From Microcebus murinus (lineage: Eukaryota > Chordata > Mammalia > Primates > Cheirogaleidae): DNA of 64,000 nucleotides. Below, in pieces: positions 47,540 through 63,800 of this stretch. Within the stretch, counting starts at the first letter, position 1, and each line of letters starts with the position of its first letter. Both the position numbers and the translations under genes were made by a program. The stretch covers positions 76,844,001 to 76,908,000 of the forward strand of contig NC_134109.1 of NCBI RefSeq assembly GCF_040939455.1. Direction: 5' to 3'. The notes under the pieces are model-generated. The model was not told the DNA's origin. It was given only the letters and a program-made list of their open reading frames with translations, and did no database searches.

Positions 47540-49300
47540 GCACAGGTCTCTTGACTCACAGTCCAAAACTCTAGACAGTAACCCAAAAGAACTTGCTACA
47601 AGGTTTTGCTTGCATCACTGAAAATAATTATACTTGCTCAAGAGAGCGAACTATGAAAAACTGGAGGACATATGTAGGAAATCAACAAAAAAAGCATGTG
47701 GGGCCTAAAAATTCAAGAATTACTTCCAGGCTGCTTTACCTGTGTGTGAAGACCAATGACTTTCCCCAAGGTCAATCCCATCCTAAACAAGAAATATAAG
47801 CAAAATTGACCTTGAGTTCATCACGGGAAACGATTTGCCGTATTAAACAATTTTTCTTACTAGATTCACCATTAAATTTAAAGACATATATCTATTAATA
47901 TATACATTTATATAGATAACATAATGAAAAAAAATCCCATCTCCAAATTTTGACCATATGTACATAATTTAAGACACTAAAGGACAAATAAGACAAGTCC
48001 CATTCTGAGTACTCCCTTAAAATAATACTTAAAACAGGAACCTAAAATTTAAGAACCTACCTATAACCAAAAGAATTCTAAGATTGAGCTGATGGCGCAT
48101 CGACTTATTTAAGGCAATAATAAACACAACAAAATTTCAGTAAAACAAAATAATTTTTATCTCTTAAGGATGTAATGAAATTTGATCGAATGTATCAATA
48201 TGTTCCAAATAGTTTATTTATGTTCAGGTACACATCACAGAATCGATAAGCACAACGTTTTGATCAATTTATCCATGGTAAAAAAGAAAAAAGCAAAATC
48301 TATGCATTTTGTTTATTGATTCAAAAGTGGACATGCTAATGCTAAATAGTTGAGTAAGTGATAACCTCTATCTTAGAAAAGCAGGGAGAGAGAGACAGGA
48401 ACAAAGTAATTACAACATAATGTGAAAGATGTTCTAATGGAGGTAGAAAGTGCCACAGAGCTGCAAAGCAGGAAGTACTGGCCCCATAGCTGGGCAAATC
48501 AGGAAGGCTTCAAGGAGGAGGTAATACTAGAATTGCATTTTCATCAGGAGGAATTCCTAAGGCAGAAGAGAGGCAAAGACACACTCCTTCTAGGTCTCCT
48601 TCCACTATTTCCCTTTCAAGACCTGGCTTCCTAGCAAGCTGAGGGACCATATCTCTGTATGGCAGGGATATTAAAATGGTTCACTTTCATGTTAATGAAG
48701 AACTAGATTTTCATGAAATACCTGTGCTGCTTTCTTGCTGGTCATTAGAAAAGTAGCGAATAGCTCAAAACTACGGTGAGATTAATTTGGTCAATAAAGT
48801 TGGTTTATATTATTGCCTGCTGTGACATAAAAATATTTTTAAGGACCAAATTAAAAACAAATGTCAATGTATGCATATGAATAAAAAGTGATTCTCCTAC
48901 TACCCTTCCTCCACCCCTCCAACATCCCTTCAAGAAACAACAGGAATTTCCAGAAACTCTCTGAAGGTAGAAATAAGAAGTAAAGAAGGGGGAAAATAAC
49001 ATGGCATCATCATAGACTATTCTTCCCAAGCAAAGTAAAGACAATGAAGGGAAAAACAGAACACGTGTATTACAACGTATAGCACCATAAGGCTGTGTCT
49101 GATGCTCTGGAGGGCTTCAACAAGTACTGTTCAGCCAAAAATCAATTGAAAAATCAGCATGATAACAGAGCATGAGTTGCCCTATAATAGCCTTAAGACC
49201 CCCAAGGCTATGTGAGTCCCTTTCATCTGCCACACTGCACTGACTCTAGGGGGACCTTACTTCCCCTCCCTGAGTCCTGTGCCCGTCTGTACTTCTTACC
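47540..49300. other. AT-rich intronic sequence with one possible LINE remnant
   Basis: At 48400-48640, CAGGAAGGCTTCAAGGAGGA followed by GGTAATACTAGAATTGCA recalls the 'GGGAAGGCTTCCTGGAGGAGGTGA' segment of old LINEs, but confidence is low. The rest is unassigned. Confidence 0.4.
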
Positions 49301-50960
49301 TACTGCTTTACTCGCCCTTAGAAAGGGTGGCTGACATGAAATGATGATGTTTTAAAATGGTTTTTGAGAATTTTTTTTCTTTCTTCTGCTTTATTCTTTA
49401 TCTCTTCTTGACATTTGCGCTCAAATTTATGCTCGAATGTCAGTCATAGACCAGCAGCTCCACGATATTAAATGGTCAGCTGTAACCTCTGAATCACTTA
49501 ATGAGCAACAGTCCTGTGTTTTGCCTTAACCAACACACATTAAACTGACCCTTAATAAAATCACTGTTCGGGCTTATGCAAATGTGACATGTAAGCAATT
49601 CACAGCATTGTTATAAATATACATATATATATTTCATTCCAAGATTTCATCTCAATATTTCTTCAATCACTTCCTCACAATGTCTGGTTTGTTCAATTTA
49701 TATTTCTACTTGGCATTTGGTGCAAACCCCCAAAGATAAGATACATCTGTCCCTTAGTCACAAATCTTGGCATTTTTACCTTAACTCAATCGTGAAATGA
49801 TTGGTTGAAAATTACCTTGCTTATTAGCAGGATTTCCTCATAATAAAACATTTTATTTCCAAACTTTCAAATTTGACATGAGATGTACCAACTCAGCAGT
49901 GACATATCAAAGCTTAAGGAGGACATATAAACACCCCGATCCGCGTGAGGGAAGGAGAAGCTAATTGGAAGTCAGCTTCCCTGTGATTATCAGCTTGTTT
50001 ATGGGGAGGGAGGACTCTTCTGAATGGCACTGTAAATTCATCCCTGATTATGGCGTTAAAACCAGAGCTCATTTCCACAAGCTCCCCTAGAGCCCCCCAC
50101 CCAATCCATTTTGTTTAGTTATAAAGGGTCGTGCATTGTTTTCAGAGAATGACAGTTTTTCATGCTTTGATTTTCTCCAGTTTCCAGAAAAATTAATCAG
50201 TTGCACAAGCCAGTTGTCAGATTTCACTTCCCTCATGGCAGAAAGCACACATATTCATTGTCTGCTATAAGAATAAATTTTAGTAATTTTTCCCCATGTC
50301 AATATGAATATTAGACTGACCCAATTAATATGAAATGCTTCTATGCTGCTGGAACAGACAGTGCTACAGAAAGAGCCATTTGCACAACCTGTTCATGATT
50401 ATGGGCCATAAGGACACAAAGATGGCACACACATTTGTGGACCATCTGAATTCTTACACCGAGAGGGGAGGGGGAAAGGGGAGCAGCATGACGTTAGCTT
50501 GACTGTCCTGGGTCATGTTTTTTAATCCAGAGTATTGGACATGTAACACAGCAACAAGAGCTGATCATTTTGTTTAATCACCTTTTGGATCTTTGCCAGA
50601 TGGTCTCTATTGAGAACGCTGCAAACAGAGAGAGATGAACTGCATCTAACACGCCACCAGAGCTTTCCCGTAAATGTCTGAGAACTGATTCCAACAAGAA
50701 TTTAGTCTCAGAGCAGAAAGGGATACATTTAAAAACTATGTGCATTAACTATACTTTTCCCCATAGAATCCTCACTTGGCATGAATAATTTACCCACTCT
50801 TATGCTAATGGGATCATGAAAGTATCCCTCTGTCTTTAGTGCAGCTATTCTCAGCTTTCAGTAATTACCCCACCCAGTGAAAATAACATGGCTTCTGCAT
50901 TGAACGGCCGACTCGTACCTGACAATTAGAAAGATCATGGCTGACAGTGGAAGGGTCCAG
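49300..50960. promoter_or_regulatory. Long repeat-free block, second candidate enhancer cluster
   Basis: About 1.65 kb is without recognised repeats, 5.6-7.3 kb downstream of the linker exon in MEIS2 sense. It contains a perfect POU octamer ATGCAAAT (49576-49583), a variant ATGCTAAT (50802-50809), two MEIS-type TGACAGT sites (50150-50156, 50942-50948), and many TAAT/ATTA homeodomain cores (AAATTAATCAG near 50190, CCAATTAATATG near 50320). Open frames are short and interrupted. The texture resembles deeply conserved developmental enhancers, but no alignment was possible. Confidence 0.42.
49576..49583 (+). promoter_or_regulatory. POU octamer ATGCAAAT
   Basis: Exact octamer consensus inside the 49.3-50.96 kb block. 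POU-domain factors bind this motif. A single site could occur by chance. Confidence 0.4.
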
Positions 50961-51343
50961 AACTGGACAGAGAAACCCTTATAGCCCAAGGAAGAGTAGA
51001 ACCCTAAAGTAACGCTGGTGGTGGGTGGGAACGCATGAGGGGGAGATGGGGACTTGGCAAGAAGGCTACGAAGAAAAATTCTCCATTATCAAGCTTTTCT
51101 TTCTTTGACTTATTTATCAAGATTTTACTTAAATAAAAATACGATCCTCTTTCTACTACTAAGTGTGAAAGACATTCATGACTAGATTAGCTTTGAAGAA
51201 AAAAAAAAGCAATATCTAAGAAAAAGAACTATAGTTATCATTAAAGCACATCTGCATTAAGTATTTATTTTATCAGGATTTTTAAAAATCTAAATAGTGG
51301 AAATTCCTCTGCATTTTGCTTTTTGGAGGGAATAAAGGATTAC

Positions 51344-51368
51344 GGGGGGGGGCAGGGAGGGAGGAGGG
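51344..51368 (+). repeat. G-run tract, quadruplex-capable
   Basis: Nine G residues, CA, GGG, A, GGG, A, GG, A, GGG, giving four G3 tracts with short loops on the plus strand, the template strand for MEIS2. Confidence 0.75.
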
Positions 51369-52599
51369 ACAAAAAAGAAAACTCATTTTCTACCTCTGTC
51401 CACAAAACTCCATGTTAGGTAGTTCACTGTGTAAAAATTATCAGGCTAAAACATCTGGGAAAGAAAGCTATGAAACAGCAGGGAACGTGGCTGGTTTATT
51501 GTTTATCTTTTGTTTATGAGGCAGTATTCAAGTTTAATTACTACTCTAAATTAAACTCTAACTGGCATCAAGAGACATCCCTTTACATGACTAAGTTAAA
51601 AAAAAAATCTAGAAATCCCAACTCTGGGTTTTTCAAGTAAGTTGATACATATAGGAAGAAATTACTCAAAATTAACAGCAATTATAGAAAGCTTTTAAGC
51701 ATTTATGGGCACCATTACATGCTCCTAGAGCATTTATTTATTAGAAGAGTTTAATTTTATTTCTAATGGTTACTACTCTAAAAAGTCCTAAGAAAATCAA
51801 CAGAAATTCTTTGGATGTTTGCCGATGGTTAAAGGATGGTATTTCTTTTTTATTTTATTGGGGAGTGGGGGGGGGGAAGAAAATGCAATATAATTATTCC
51901 ATATGTTATACTACAAAAGCTTCTTCTGTGGCAATGTTCAATTATCAATTATAGTCTCAGAGAATTTTTTGATACAATTAGAAGGGCAAGGAGGAAAAGA
52001 AATGTCATTGTATTTATCATAACAGTAAGTGACCAGTTTTGGATGAACTTAGCTCTAGGAAAAATAAAAGTTAAAAGCAACTAGCAAAAGATTATGCCAG
52101 ATGGCATCTGTCATATTGTATTTAGGGTTATTTTAAAGAGATTGCCGCCACTATGAAAACATTCCATTGACAGAGTTTTTCTAGATTGAATAAGAAATCC
52201 CAGTAGAACATATTCAGGCCCCACAGTAAGCAGGTTTGAAGTGTTTTTTTTTTCTCCTCCTTCAAATATATAACTGGAATATTTTGGTGGCAAAAAATAC
52301 TATTTTTATAGCTATAATATGTATTATAACCTCAAAAAAAAGTGTAATACTATTTTAGAGGCTTGCTTACCTATAAACACTTTATTTACTACTAAGGAGA
52401 TATTTGTAGATTTCAACACCATATTTACTAAAGAAATGTATAATACATAAATAAATATCTAGCTATGGGATTCTAGCCTCATTGTCTGGATGATAAATGG
52501 GAACATCAATGGAGGGGTGTGGTAACTGGCAGAGTTGAGGGGAACTATGCTGGCTTGTACAGCCCTGTGTCCTAAAAGATTAGAGATCTATAGATGCTA

Positions 52600-52930
52600 G
52601 AATGCTAATATATTTAGGTTAAACTGGGTCTGGCAACAGTATGGTTAACGTGCGTGTGGTGTGCAGTGTGAGCTCAGCAGTTACTGGGCCAACTGTCTCG
52701 GTATTTCTGGGAATCCTGCCTATTCACAGTGCAGGGATTGTTCAATTGCTGCAAAATGTACAAAATGAATTTTACAAAAATGAATTGTAAGGAAGGCCCC
52801 ATTACAACGATTTTACAGCAAAGATGTCAACATCAATTTTTCTTTCATGCATAGCTAATGATTAAAACAGCATATTCCATTTGCCTAAGACAATTTATTT
52901 CATATTGGCACATCAAAATATTGAAATACA
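52600..52930. promoter_or_regulatory. Small repeat-free candidate element
   Basis: About 330 bp of mixed composition with TAATGATTAAAAC near 52857 and CAATTGCTGC near 52743, standing out from flanking AT-rich DNA. Support is weak and by appearance only. Confidence 0.22.
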
Positions 52931-53164
52931 AAGTTATCTTTACCCTTTTTATTAATTGCTGCTGAACCCATACCATTGTTCAAACCAGGAAAAATAAAAC
53001 AAACTTGGCACGAAATACTTAAAACAAAGGCTCATCAATATTCTCCAATTTGTCAACATCTCAATTACAGCACTGGAAAAAATGTAAATTTCATGTGCTC
53101 TAAACACTGAGGGGTCTATTCTCTTGCCAATTCACATGCGTAACTCCCATCAGCGTTAATGGGA

Positions 53165-53429
53165 GCTACACAAACCCATCAATAATAATAATACTTTGTA
53201 CATATATTGTGCCTTTCATCTAAGGCTCTCAAAGTGCTCTAGGAACAAGGGAGCTGCTTCCTAGTCTTTACTCTGGCAAAATACACATGAAATACAAAGC
53301 AGCTTTTGACTCAGCAGGTACAGAATCAGGGACCCCCCTGTCTTATTATCAAGCCCCATTTTACTGATGGGAAGCCAGACACAAAGAAGGCCAGTTACTT
53401 CCCCAAAGCCCCAAGTCTGCACCCTAATT

Positions 53430-53430
<1 letters not shown>
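53165..53430. mobile_element. Ancient SINE or LINE-tail-like remnant
   Basis: ACTTTGTACATATATTGTGC and CTTTCATCTAAGGCTCTCAA followed by AGTGCTCTAGGAAC, then CCCCATTTTACTGATGGGAA further on. The order resembles very old amniote-age repeats with a 'GCGCCTTTCATC...CTCAAAGCGC' tail. I cannot name the family safely. Confidence 0.45.
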
Positions 53431-56751
<3,321 letters not shown>

Positions 56752-56884
56752 TTACCATTTCAGCCATAAATGAGGAACCAAAAGGAAAGCCACAGAAAGA
56801 GACAAAAAAAAAAGTGTACATATTAGTATTTGTGGCGCTAGGCATACACACATGCCGTATGTTGTCTTTCCAGCAATAGGTACA

Positions 56885-57025
56885 AAAAGGAAAAGATGTT
56901 CTAGAACTTGATGTCGTGATGGTTCCATCAGTGTATACATTTGTTAAAGCCAATTGAAATATACACTTTAAAGTGCGTACGTTTTGCAAATTTAAACCTA
57001 AATAAAGTTAATTTTTAAAGTAAGA
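56885..57025 (+). mobile_element. LINE-1 (L1M-type) 3' end beside the linker exon
   Basis: ACTTGATGTCGTGATGGTTC, CATCAGTGTATACATTTGTT, 'ATACACTTTAAAGTGCGTAC' and TTAAACCTAAATAAAGTTAA are the L1M 3' terminus, followed by an A-rich tail. It lies 167 bp upstream of the exon in MEIS2 sense and is antisense to the gene. Confidence 0.82.
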
Positions 57026-58390
57026 AAAAAAAATGACCTAAACACATAACAGTCATTTTTACTCTTGCTATCTTAATTAGGGTACATTCTTCCAAGAAAT
57101 AGGTCCCAACGCTCTTGGATACCAAATACTTTAGAACATTAACACCTACAAAATTCAGTGACTCCCTTAAAATTGCAGGCTCAAAAGTATACGGGATAGC
57201 CCTTCACATCTTTCAAATGTATTGCCCTACAATAGCCTTACAAACTCTTGAAATTACCACCAACTGATTGATTATACAACCAACAGATGCACAGATATTA
57301 ATCACTGTATATCAATACCTAACAAATTATTGATTTCTGCTTTAGTTTGCACAAACACTAATTTAAAAAAATGGAATACATATGAACTACTAGCCGTCTA
57401 GTAAACTAGAAAGCACTTTCACTGGAGCCTCACAGAAGCTCAAATGCACTGAGGAGTGCTTTTTCCTGGAAGAACTAACTTGTTTCAAAGGACATGTAAG
57501 GCAAACTGAGAGTTATAGCTCATGCTACTTTGCTGAGTATATTCTTCTTCTGTTCCTCCTCCCCTTTCCTGATCATTCCCAATACCCTGCTGTTGCTTAA
57601 AGGAAAACAGGAATTCTAATGTACAGGAAGGACTTTATCAGCACCACATGAAGGCAGGCAAGAGATGGAATTTCCTCTGGCAGAAATGGAGAGTAGGAAC
57701 AGCGTATGAAACAGCTTTAAAGCCAGAGCTGTACACTTGTCACCTGCATGTGACGAATCCAACTAAGCCCACAGACTCACTGGTGAATGAATTCTCTAGG
57801 GGCCTGGGAGGGGGAAATTATTTTAAAAATCAATCAAAATACACCACTTCTTCTTACTAGAATTGGTAAATAAGAATTCAGATAGATCCACGTGGGTATA
57901 GGCAACATGCAAACCTCATGACCATCTGAAAGTAACCTTGTCATTATATATAATCACCATTATATATTGTTTATCAAGAAAAAAATCAGCCTGTCATTTT
58001 TCTCAGCATCAACTTTACAATGTAAATATAGCACATAAAATGCTACCAAACTTGAAACAACAACAAAAACAAAAACTTATTTTTTCCCTACAGATCTGCT
58101 ACAGACTGTAAATTAATATTGGGCATTTTTGATAGATGATGAAATAACCCAGAGCTCTATGGATTAATAATGTCTATATCAAATAATACTACTGGCACTG
58201 CCATCAGGCAAGCAATTGATTCAAAGTGAAAACCCTGAGCAGAAATTTTGTGACTATAAATACGGCACAGGTATAGATCTGTAAAATAAAGATATGTTTG
58301 AGAAAGTAGATTAGAGAATGAAATTGAGTAGAATAAAATAAAAACCAAGGTTTTCTGGGGCCTGTATTCATACAAAGAAATGCCTGTGAG

Positions 58391-58413
58391 CTCCTTTTTT
58401 TTTTTTTTTTTAA
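58391..58413 (-). repeat. T homopolymer run
   Basis: More than 20 T residues with no recognisable SINE attached. Confidence 0.85.
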
Positions 58414-58548
58414 ATCTAAGTTAGAAACCACCCCAATAGTTTCAAGCAAAAGGCAAACAGAATACAGGGTCTCTTCAAGCTTTGCGGCCTCTTCGTGTCA
58501 GCTGTTTGCTGGATGGTAATCAGATAAAGAGCTAGAAGAATTACACAG

Positions 58549-58567
58549 AAAAAAAAAAAAAAAAAAA
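58549..58567 (+). repeat. A homopolymer run
   Basis: About 19 A residues, 140 bp after the T run, giving a weak inverted pair. Confidence 0.85.
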
Positions 58568-58679
58568 CACAAAAACAATAGCATGGCATGAGTTTTGTCC
58601 TGCAACAACACAGGCTAGAGCCCTCTTTTAGAAAATGCAATAACTGCAACACATTCACCTAAGCTAAACTTTTCATTGT

Positions 58680-59060
58680 ACACAGAAAGTGCTGTTAATT
58701 TTATGCACTGCAGGCTTTTTATTAAGTTGGCTGCTATAAAAGCTCCTTACCTCTCATGAAAATTACAATAATTAACCACTAACACCTCAACTATGTTTTA
58801 AGGCAAATGTCATCCAATAGCTATTATATAATCATTGGAACGAAGCTAGAGCAAGTCTTTCTATTTAGACACTGTAGTGATTTGAAGGGATCACTCAGAA
58901 GGACTCGCTGTAACTGAAAAACACTGTGGCTTGTCCCTATCAGCTAAACTGGTGTTGAATTTTAAAGTCAGGCCTCATTAATTTATAATTCAGTGTATTT
59001 CTCTCAATGGTTTTCTAAAGAAAGTGTTTTTCTAAAGTAAAGGAGTGAAAGATAAGCCAC
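58680..59060. promoter_or_regulatory. Candidate small conserved element in upstream intron
   Basis: Repeat-free sequence with several homeodomain cores (ACAATAATTAACC near 58766, CATTAATTTATAATTC near 58976), about 2 kb upstream of the linker exon. Weakly supported. Confidence 0.25.
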
Positions 59061-59780
59061 ATGAGCAAATGTTACTTTAAGAGCAGTTTGTTCTTCCAAA
59101 TAAGTTGGGTCTTTGGTTTTCAATTCCACACCAAAATTTACTCAAGTTTGCTACCTAATTTGCCATTCCCTTATCTCTTCCCTCTTTTCTCCCTCACTCC
59201 TCAAAAATGCTCTCCTGAAAAAGTGTCACATTTATTTCCAGAGAGTGTCTCAAGTATTATGGTCTTGTTTGAGAGACTGACACAAGCTAAGGAGTATGAC
59301 ATGATATTCATCTAATTTGAAAGAAGGAAGAACAGATTACAACCCTCTGCTGTTTCAAGGCTAAGGAGTTACTCCAAGTTGTCTGTATTCAGCTACACAT
59401 GGTGATGTCACCATATATACCAGGACAAATACTGATAATCTTGTCAACAAAAAATTGGTCCACCTGAGTCACGCAAAATTGTAACCTATATGGGCAGACA
59501 AAGTCTATTACCCTTAACACTGTTTTTCTCTTAAACTGAAATATTTGTTTCTATCACAACTCTTTTCTTCTCGCCACCTCCAGATAGTTTCCAAGTTTAC
59601 ATTCTTTAAGAATAACCGTCTGGCATTCTGCCAAATTATATGCAGAAGTTTAGTGAATCCTGAAACCAACGTGGCACACAAAAGCATTTAAAAAAAAAAA
59701 AAACACATGATGCAAGTAGAAAAATAAAGAGAAATGCTAGCTGTGTGCACGTGTGTGAGTGAGTATTCAGGTATATGCAT

Positions 59781-59820
59781 TCCATAATATATGTCCATAA
59801 TATATATTCCATAATATACG
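59781..59820. repeat. Three-copy 13-14 bp tandem repeat
   Basis: Units TCCATAATATATG, TCCATAATATATAT and TCCATAATATACG follow each other directly. Confidence 0.9.
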
Positions 59821-60689
59821 TTCTCCAGCCAAAAGTATCATGAAGACACCCAAGGGCAAGGAAGTGAACATGTTTCTATTCCCAATGGCTTTAATAATTG
59901 GGAGTCAAATATGGTACTCTTCTTGCTCTTACGTAATTGCGTTACAGAGCAGTGTTACCAGGAGAAAAGCAGTGAATACTGAGTGGAGCACAATAGAAGG
60001 AGATGGAAAATAGATACAAGAAGCTAGGTCTCCAGGGGCAGTATTTTCTATTTGCTGGGCTACAGACTCACAGCTGATAATTCAAGTTGTAATTAATATA
60101 AAAGCAGGAGACAATATGGGCAGAGCTTGTAGTAGCAGGGCCACAGGAGAGCGCTCTGCTGCTCTCCTCTGTTTCTCATTTACACACAGCTTTCCCTAGA
60201 AAACACAATTCTGCCAGTGTTTTCTCCCTTGAAAGTTAAAAAAAAAAAAATTGATTTAGCACCATCATTGAATTTTGCTAAATCTAGAAAAAAGCATGGA
60301 GAGGACAAGAGTCTCTGGGCATAGGAAGCAAATCATGTGTGCGCCTCTTTTGTTGAAGTTGCAGATCCGGTGAAATTGTAACATTTTCAACTATTATGGC
60401 ATTTCCATGAGGGACCTACCTATAGGATAATACTTAATAAGTACCAGTAAGTTGGTGGTATCTCCCTGTTTAAATGACTCCACACAGCATATGAATCTGC
60501 TTAATGGGGTAAAATGTGTAAGGGTTTCTAAATAAATAAAAATCCGAGTGGGGAAGTAAAATGTATTAGACTTCAAGGAGAAAAAAAAAAAAGCCATATA
60601 ACACATAAGTTCTATCCAAAATAACTGGAAACTCATTTCAGACCCCATATGAAAAGGTGATTCAATGGACATGGTATAGGGGAGAAAAC

Positions 60690-60835
60690 ATTAGCTCAGA
60701 ATTAAAACTCTAGGATGCCACCTCTAACTGGCCATGTGACCTTAAGCAAGTGATGCTCTTCATTTCTCTGGCACTCATTTCCTTTACCTCTTTAAAATTA
60801 AGGAGTTAGACAAGATAATCCCTAGGGTCACTTCT
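60690..60835 (+). mobile_element. MIR-family SINE fragment
   Basis: 'AACTGGCCATGTGACCTTAA', then GCAAGTGATGC, CACTCATTTCCTTTACCTC and GACAAGATAATCCCTAGGGTC follow the MIR core order, with the alternative 3' end seen in some MIR subfamilies. Confidence 0.72.
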
Positions 60836-60839
60836 CCTT

Positions 60840-63800
60840 CTTATTTCCATTATTAAAACATGCTTTAAAAATAAGCATTAGATTTTTAGAACCTATACAA
60901 CTATAAAACATCAAGTGAAAAATTATATAAACTCGAAAAAACAGTAAAGTAATTAAGAATATGTGCTCATAGGTAGGAAGTAATAATAAACATACATAAA
61001 GATATTTTAATCAGCAAATGAGGCATACAAAACTAATTTGACTTCATATATTTAAACAATGGGAAGATATATAAACACACATAATGTTACCTATTCTCTA
61101 TAACTTCATAATGTTTTAACTCCTAATTAACATTATGCAAAAATTATTTTTAAAAATAAGATGAAGACTCCTATCCTGGGGTACTGAAGTCTACAAAAGT
61201 TAAAAAATGTTAATTGTATGGTTTGAACAAATGTTGGAATTTCAACTACGTTATTCTAAAGTTGACACAAGAACTCAGGAGACCTGTGTGTGCTTTCAGA
61301 AGAACCTGGACTCACTCTTTAAAAATGTAAATAGAGCCAGGGTCCTTCCCTCATCTTCCACTCCTACCTCTCTATTAAGCTTTGGGAATTAATATGTGAG
61401 CAACTCTCAGGGAAGTGGCAAGTATCCTTTGCAAATGACTCCTCCATTTAACGGAGCAACTTTTAGAAAAGACAGAAATGTCTTGTATTGTGGGTGTAAT
61501 GCCATGGTATAAAATGTCTCCTATAATTTTGAATTGTGTTGGGATATTCCGTAGAACATTCTGTACTTAAAAAAAAATGAATTCAAAAAATGTCAATTTT
61601 TAAAATCTGATAGTGAATGTCTAAGTGGTTGTCAAGCGCAACCTTTGTTTAATTTCATCTCATCACAGTCACACTGAAAACATACTCCAACTGCACAATC
61701 TAAATGATTTAAATAGTGTAATTATTCTTGATGGGAAATTAACAGGAAAGCTATCAACTACCAGAAACTACGCAGCAGCAGCAGCAACAACAGAAAACCC
61801 ATGCCCAGCCAGGTTTCCTTGAGTTGGTGGACAAAGCTCAGAGGTAGAACTTTACTGGAATGGGTCCTCATAGGCTTTGGATAGCACACCATATAGTCAA
61901 ATCTTATAGTAGGACATAATAAACTACAGAATAAAATAAACCATTCATATTATTAATATTCTTATCAAATCTCATTATTTCCTCTTTGATAGTCTATAGA
62001 CCAACAACTTAAATCTATCCCTCTCTTCACTGTCACTCGCCTTTGTTCACGTGGCAATAGAATTTATCTACAAGCACTTGTCCGTATTCTATTAGGAAAA
62101 AGATTCTGTAGAGTCTCCCCTCTGATCTTAACCCATTTAAAAAAACTGTATAGACATAAATAAACTTGACATATTCAGAGATGCAGTAGAAAACATCAGC
62201 ATATCTTCATTTAAATTATGGCTCTCAACATAAAAATTAAAATAATTTTTCTTTTATTAGTATGTTATTAAAGCCAGTCAATTTTAAGGCACCTGCCATT
62301 AACTGTTAACAGACATAATTGTATTTTCTTCCCTCTACTTAATTGTTCGAAGAAAATAAAATGTAGCTCTTTGTGACCATTAACTAGGAATAACAATATA
62401 ATTGTATAACTACACGCACTTTAAGCAAATAAAGCTTAGCTCAGAGAATATATTCCAAACAAATAAATTTCATTGGTCTAATCTTCATCTAAAGATATGT
62501 AATATCTTTATAAGTAAACATGAAGTTACATTTCATTTGTCTGCCCTAGGTCTGAAGACTTGACTTAAAATTAGGCAGAATAATGTGGATATTACCTATT
62601 ATTCAAAAATTCTACACACTAAGAAAAGCATGATTATTTCCCAACAGTTTTCAAGTTAAAAGTTTTTTTAAAAAATTGCTTTCTTGACATGTTTATTTTA
62701 AACATGATGAATCTGAATGTCTGGGAAACTAACATAAACTGCAGCTGAAAAACAGTTCTGTTTCCTTTGATTACATATATATATGTATTTTTTTCTCCCC
62801 AATATTCAAAAAAATACTATAATAGCTATTTCCCACATATAATGATTATTCTTATGTTACAGTAAGAGCATAAGATAAAATAGATTATAATATTCAAAAT
62901 ATAAGCATCCATTATGAATTTATTAAACAAAACAAAATAGTAGCCACTGCTGCACATTTCCTTTTCTATTTATTTCCAAACTTCTTATCATTATGCCTAT
63001 CATATGTTAAGTGTTAATAATAAATGCACAAATTCAGTATCCCCATTGAATGTGAGAAATAGAAGATAAGATTATTATGATTGTCTTCCTTTAATGCATC
63101 TATGTTATATGAGATTATTTATATAACTTTATAGAATGTGAAATTAGCATGATTTACTAAGTAATAATGTATAAAATTTATTCTTAAAAGTCTGTCATAA
63201 TACTTGCTTTGAATGTCTTTATATCCCTTACTTTTATTCATTTACATTTTCAAATTCTTTAATAAGAATATTGAAAGCTATTTTGTATCTGATACATTGC
63301 TTCTGATGCTTTTCTCTCTGCTTTCTACTACACAGAATTTACACACTTATTCTTTCTTTTCATTCTCTCTCTCTGCCCGCTCCTTCCTTAAACACACATA
63401 CACACACACAATGTAGCTTGATACCACTTAATAAGGATAGAGGTGTATGTGTTTGGGGGGTGTCAAACAGCTGTCACAAACTGTCACCTCCACAAGAGAA
63501 ACCTTGGCACACAACAAATTAAACTACACTTCTTTTTTAGCTGTCATTATTCATAGCCAATAAGTTGAAATGCTTTCAGCATTTCATGTGCAAATAAAAC
63601 CACGAGGAAGCTCAGTAGATCAGAATAGTGGGCCAACAGATAAAACAGAGAAAACAACACGCTGTCTGGGTCCTTCTGAAGTGCCTCATCGACACCCCTG
63701 CACCAGTGTTCACCAAATGAGATCCAGCCTGGGGCAATGTATTAAATATGCATATCAAAGCAAATGAAAAAATAAACCTGAAGATTCAAATAGGACACAT

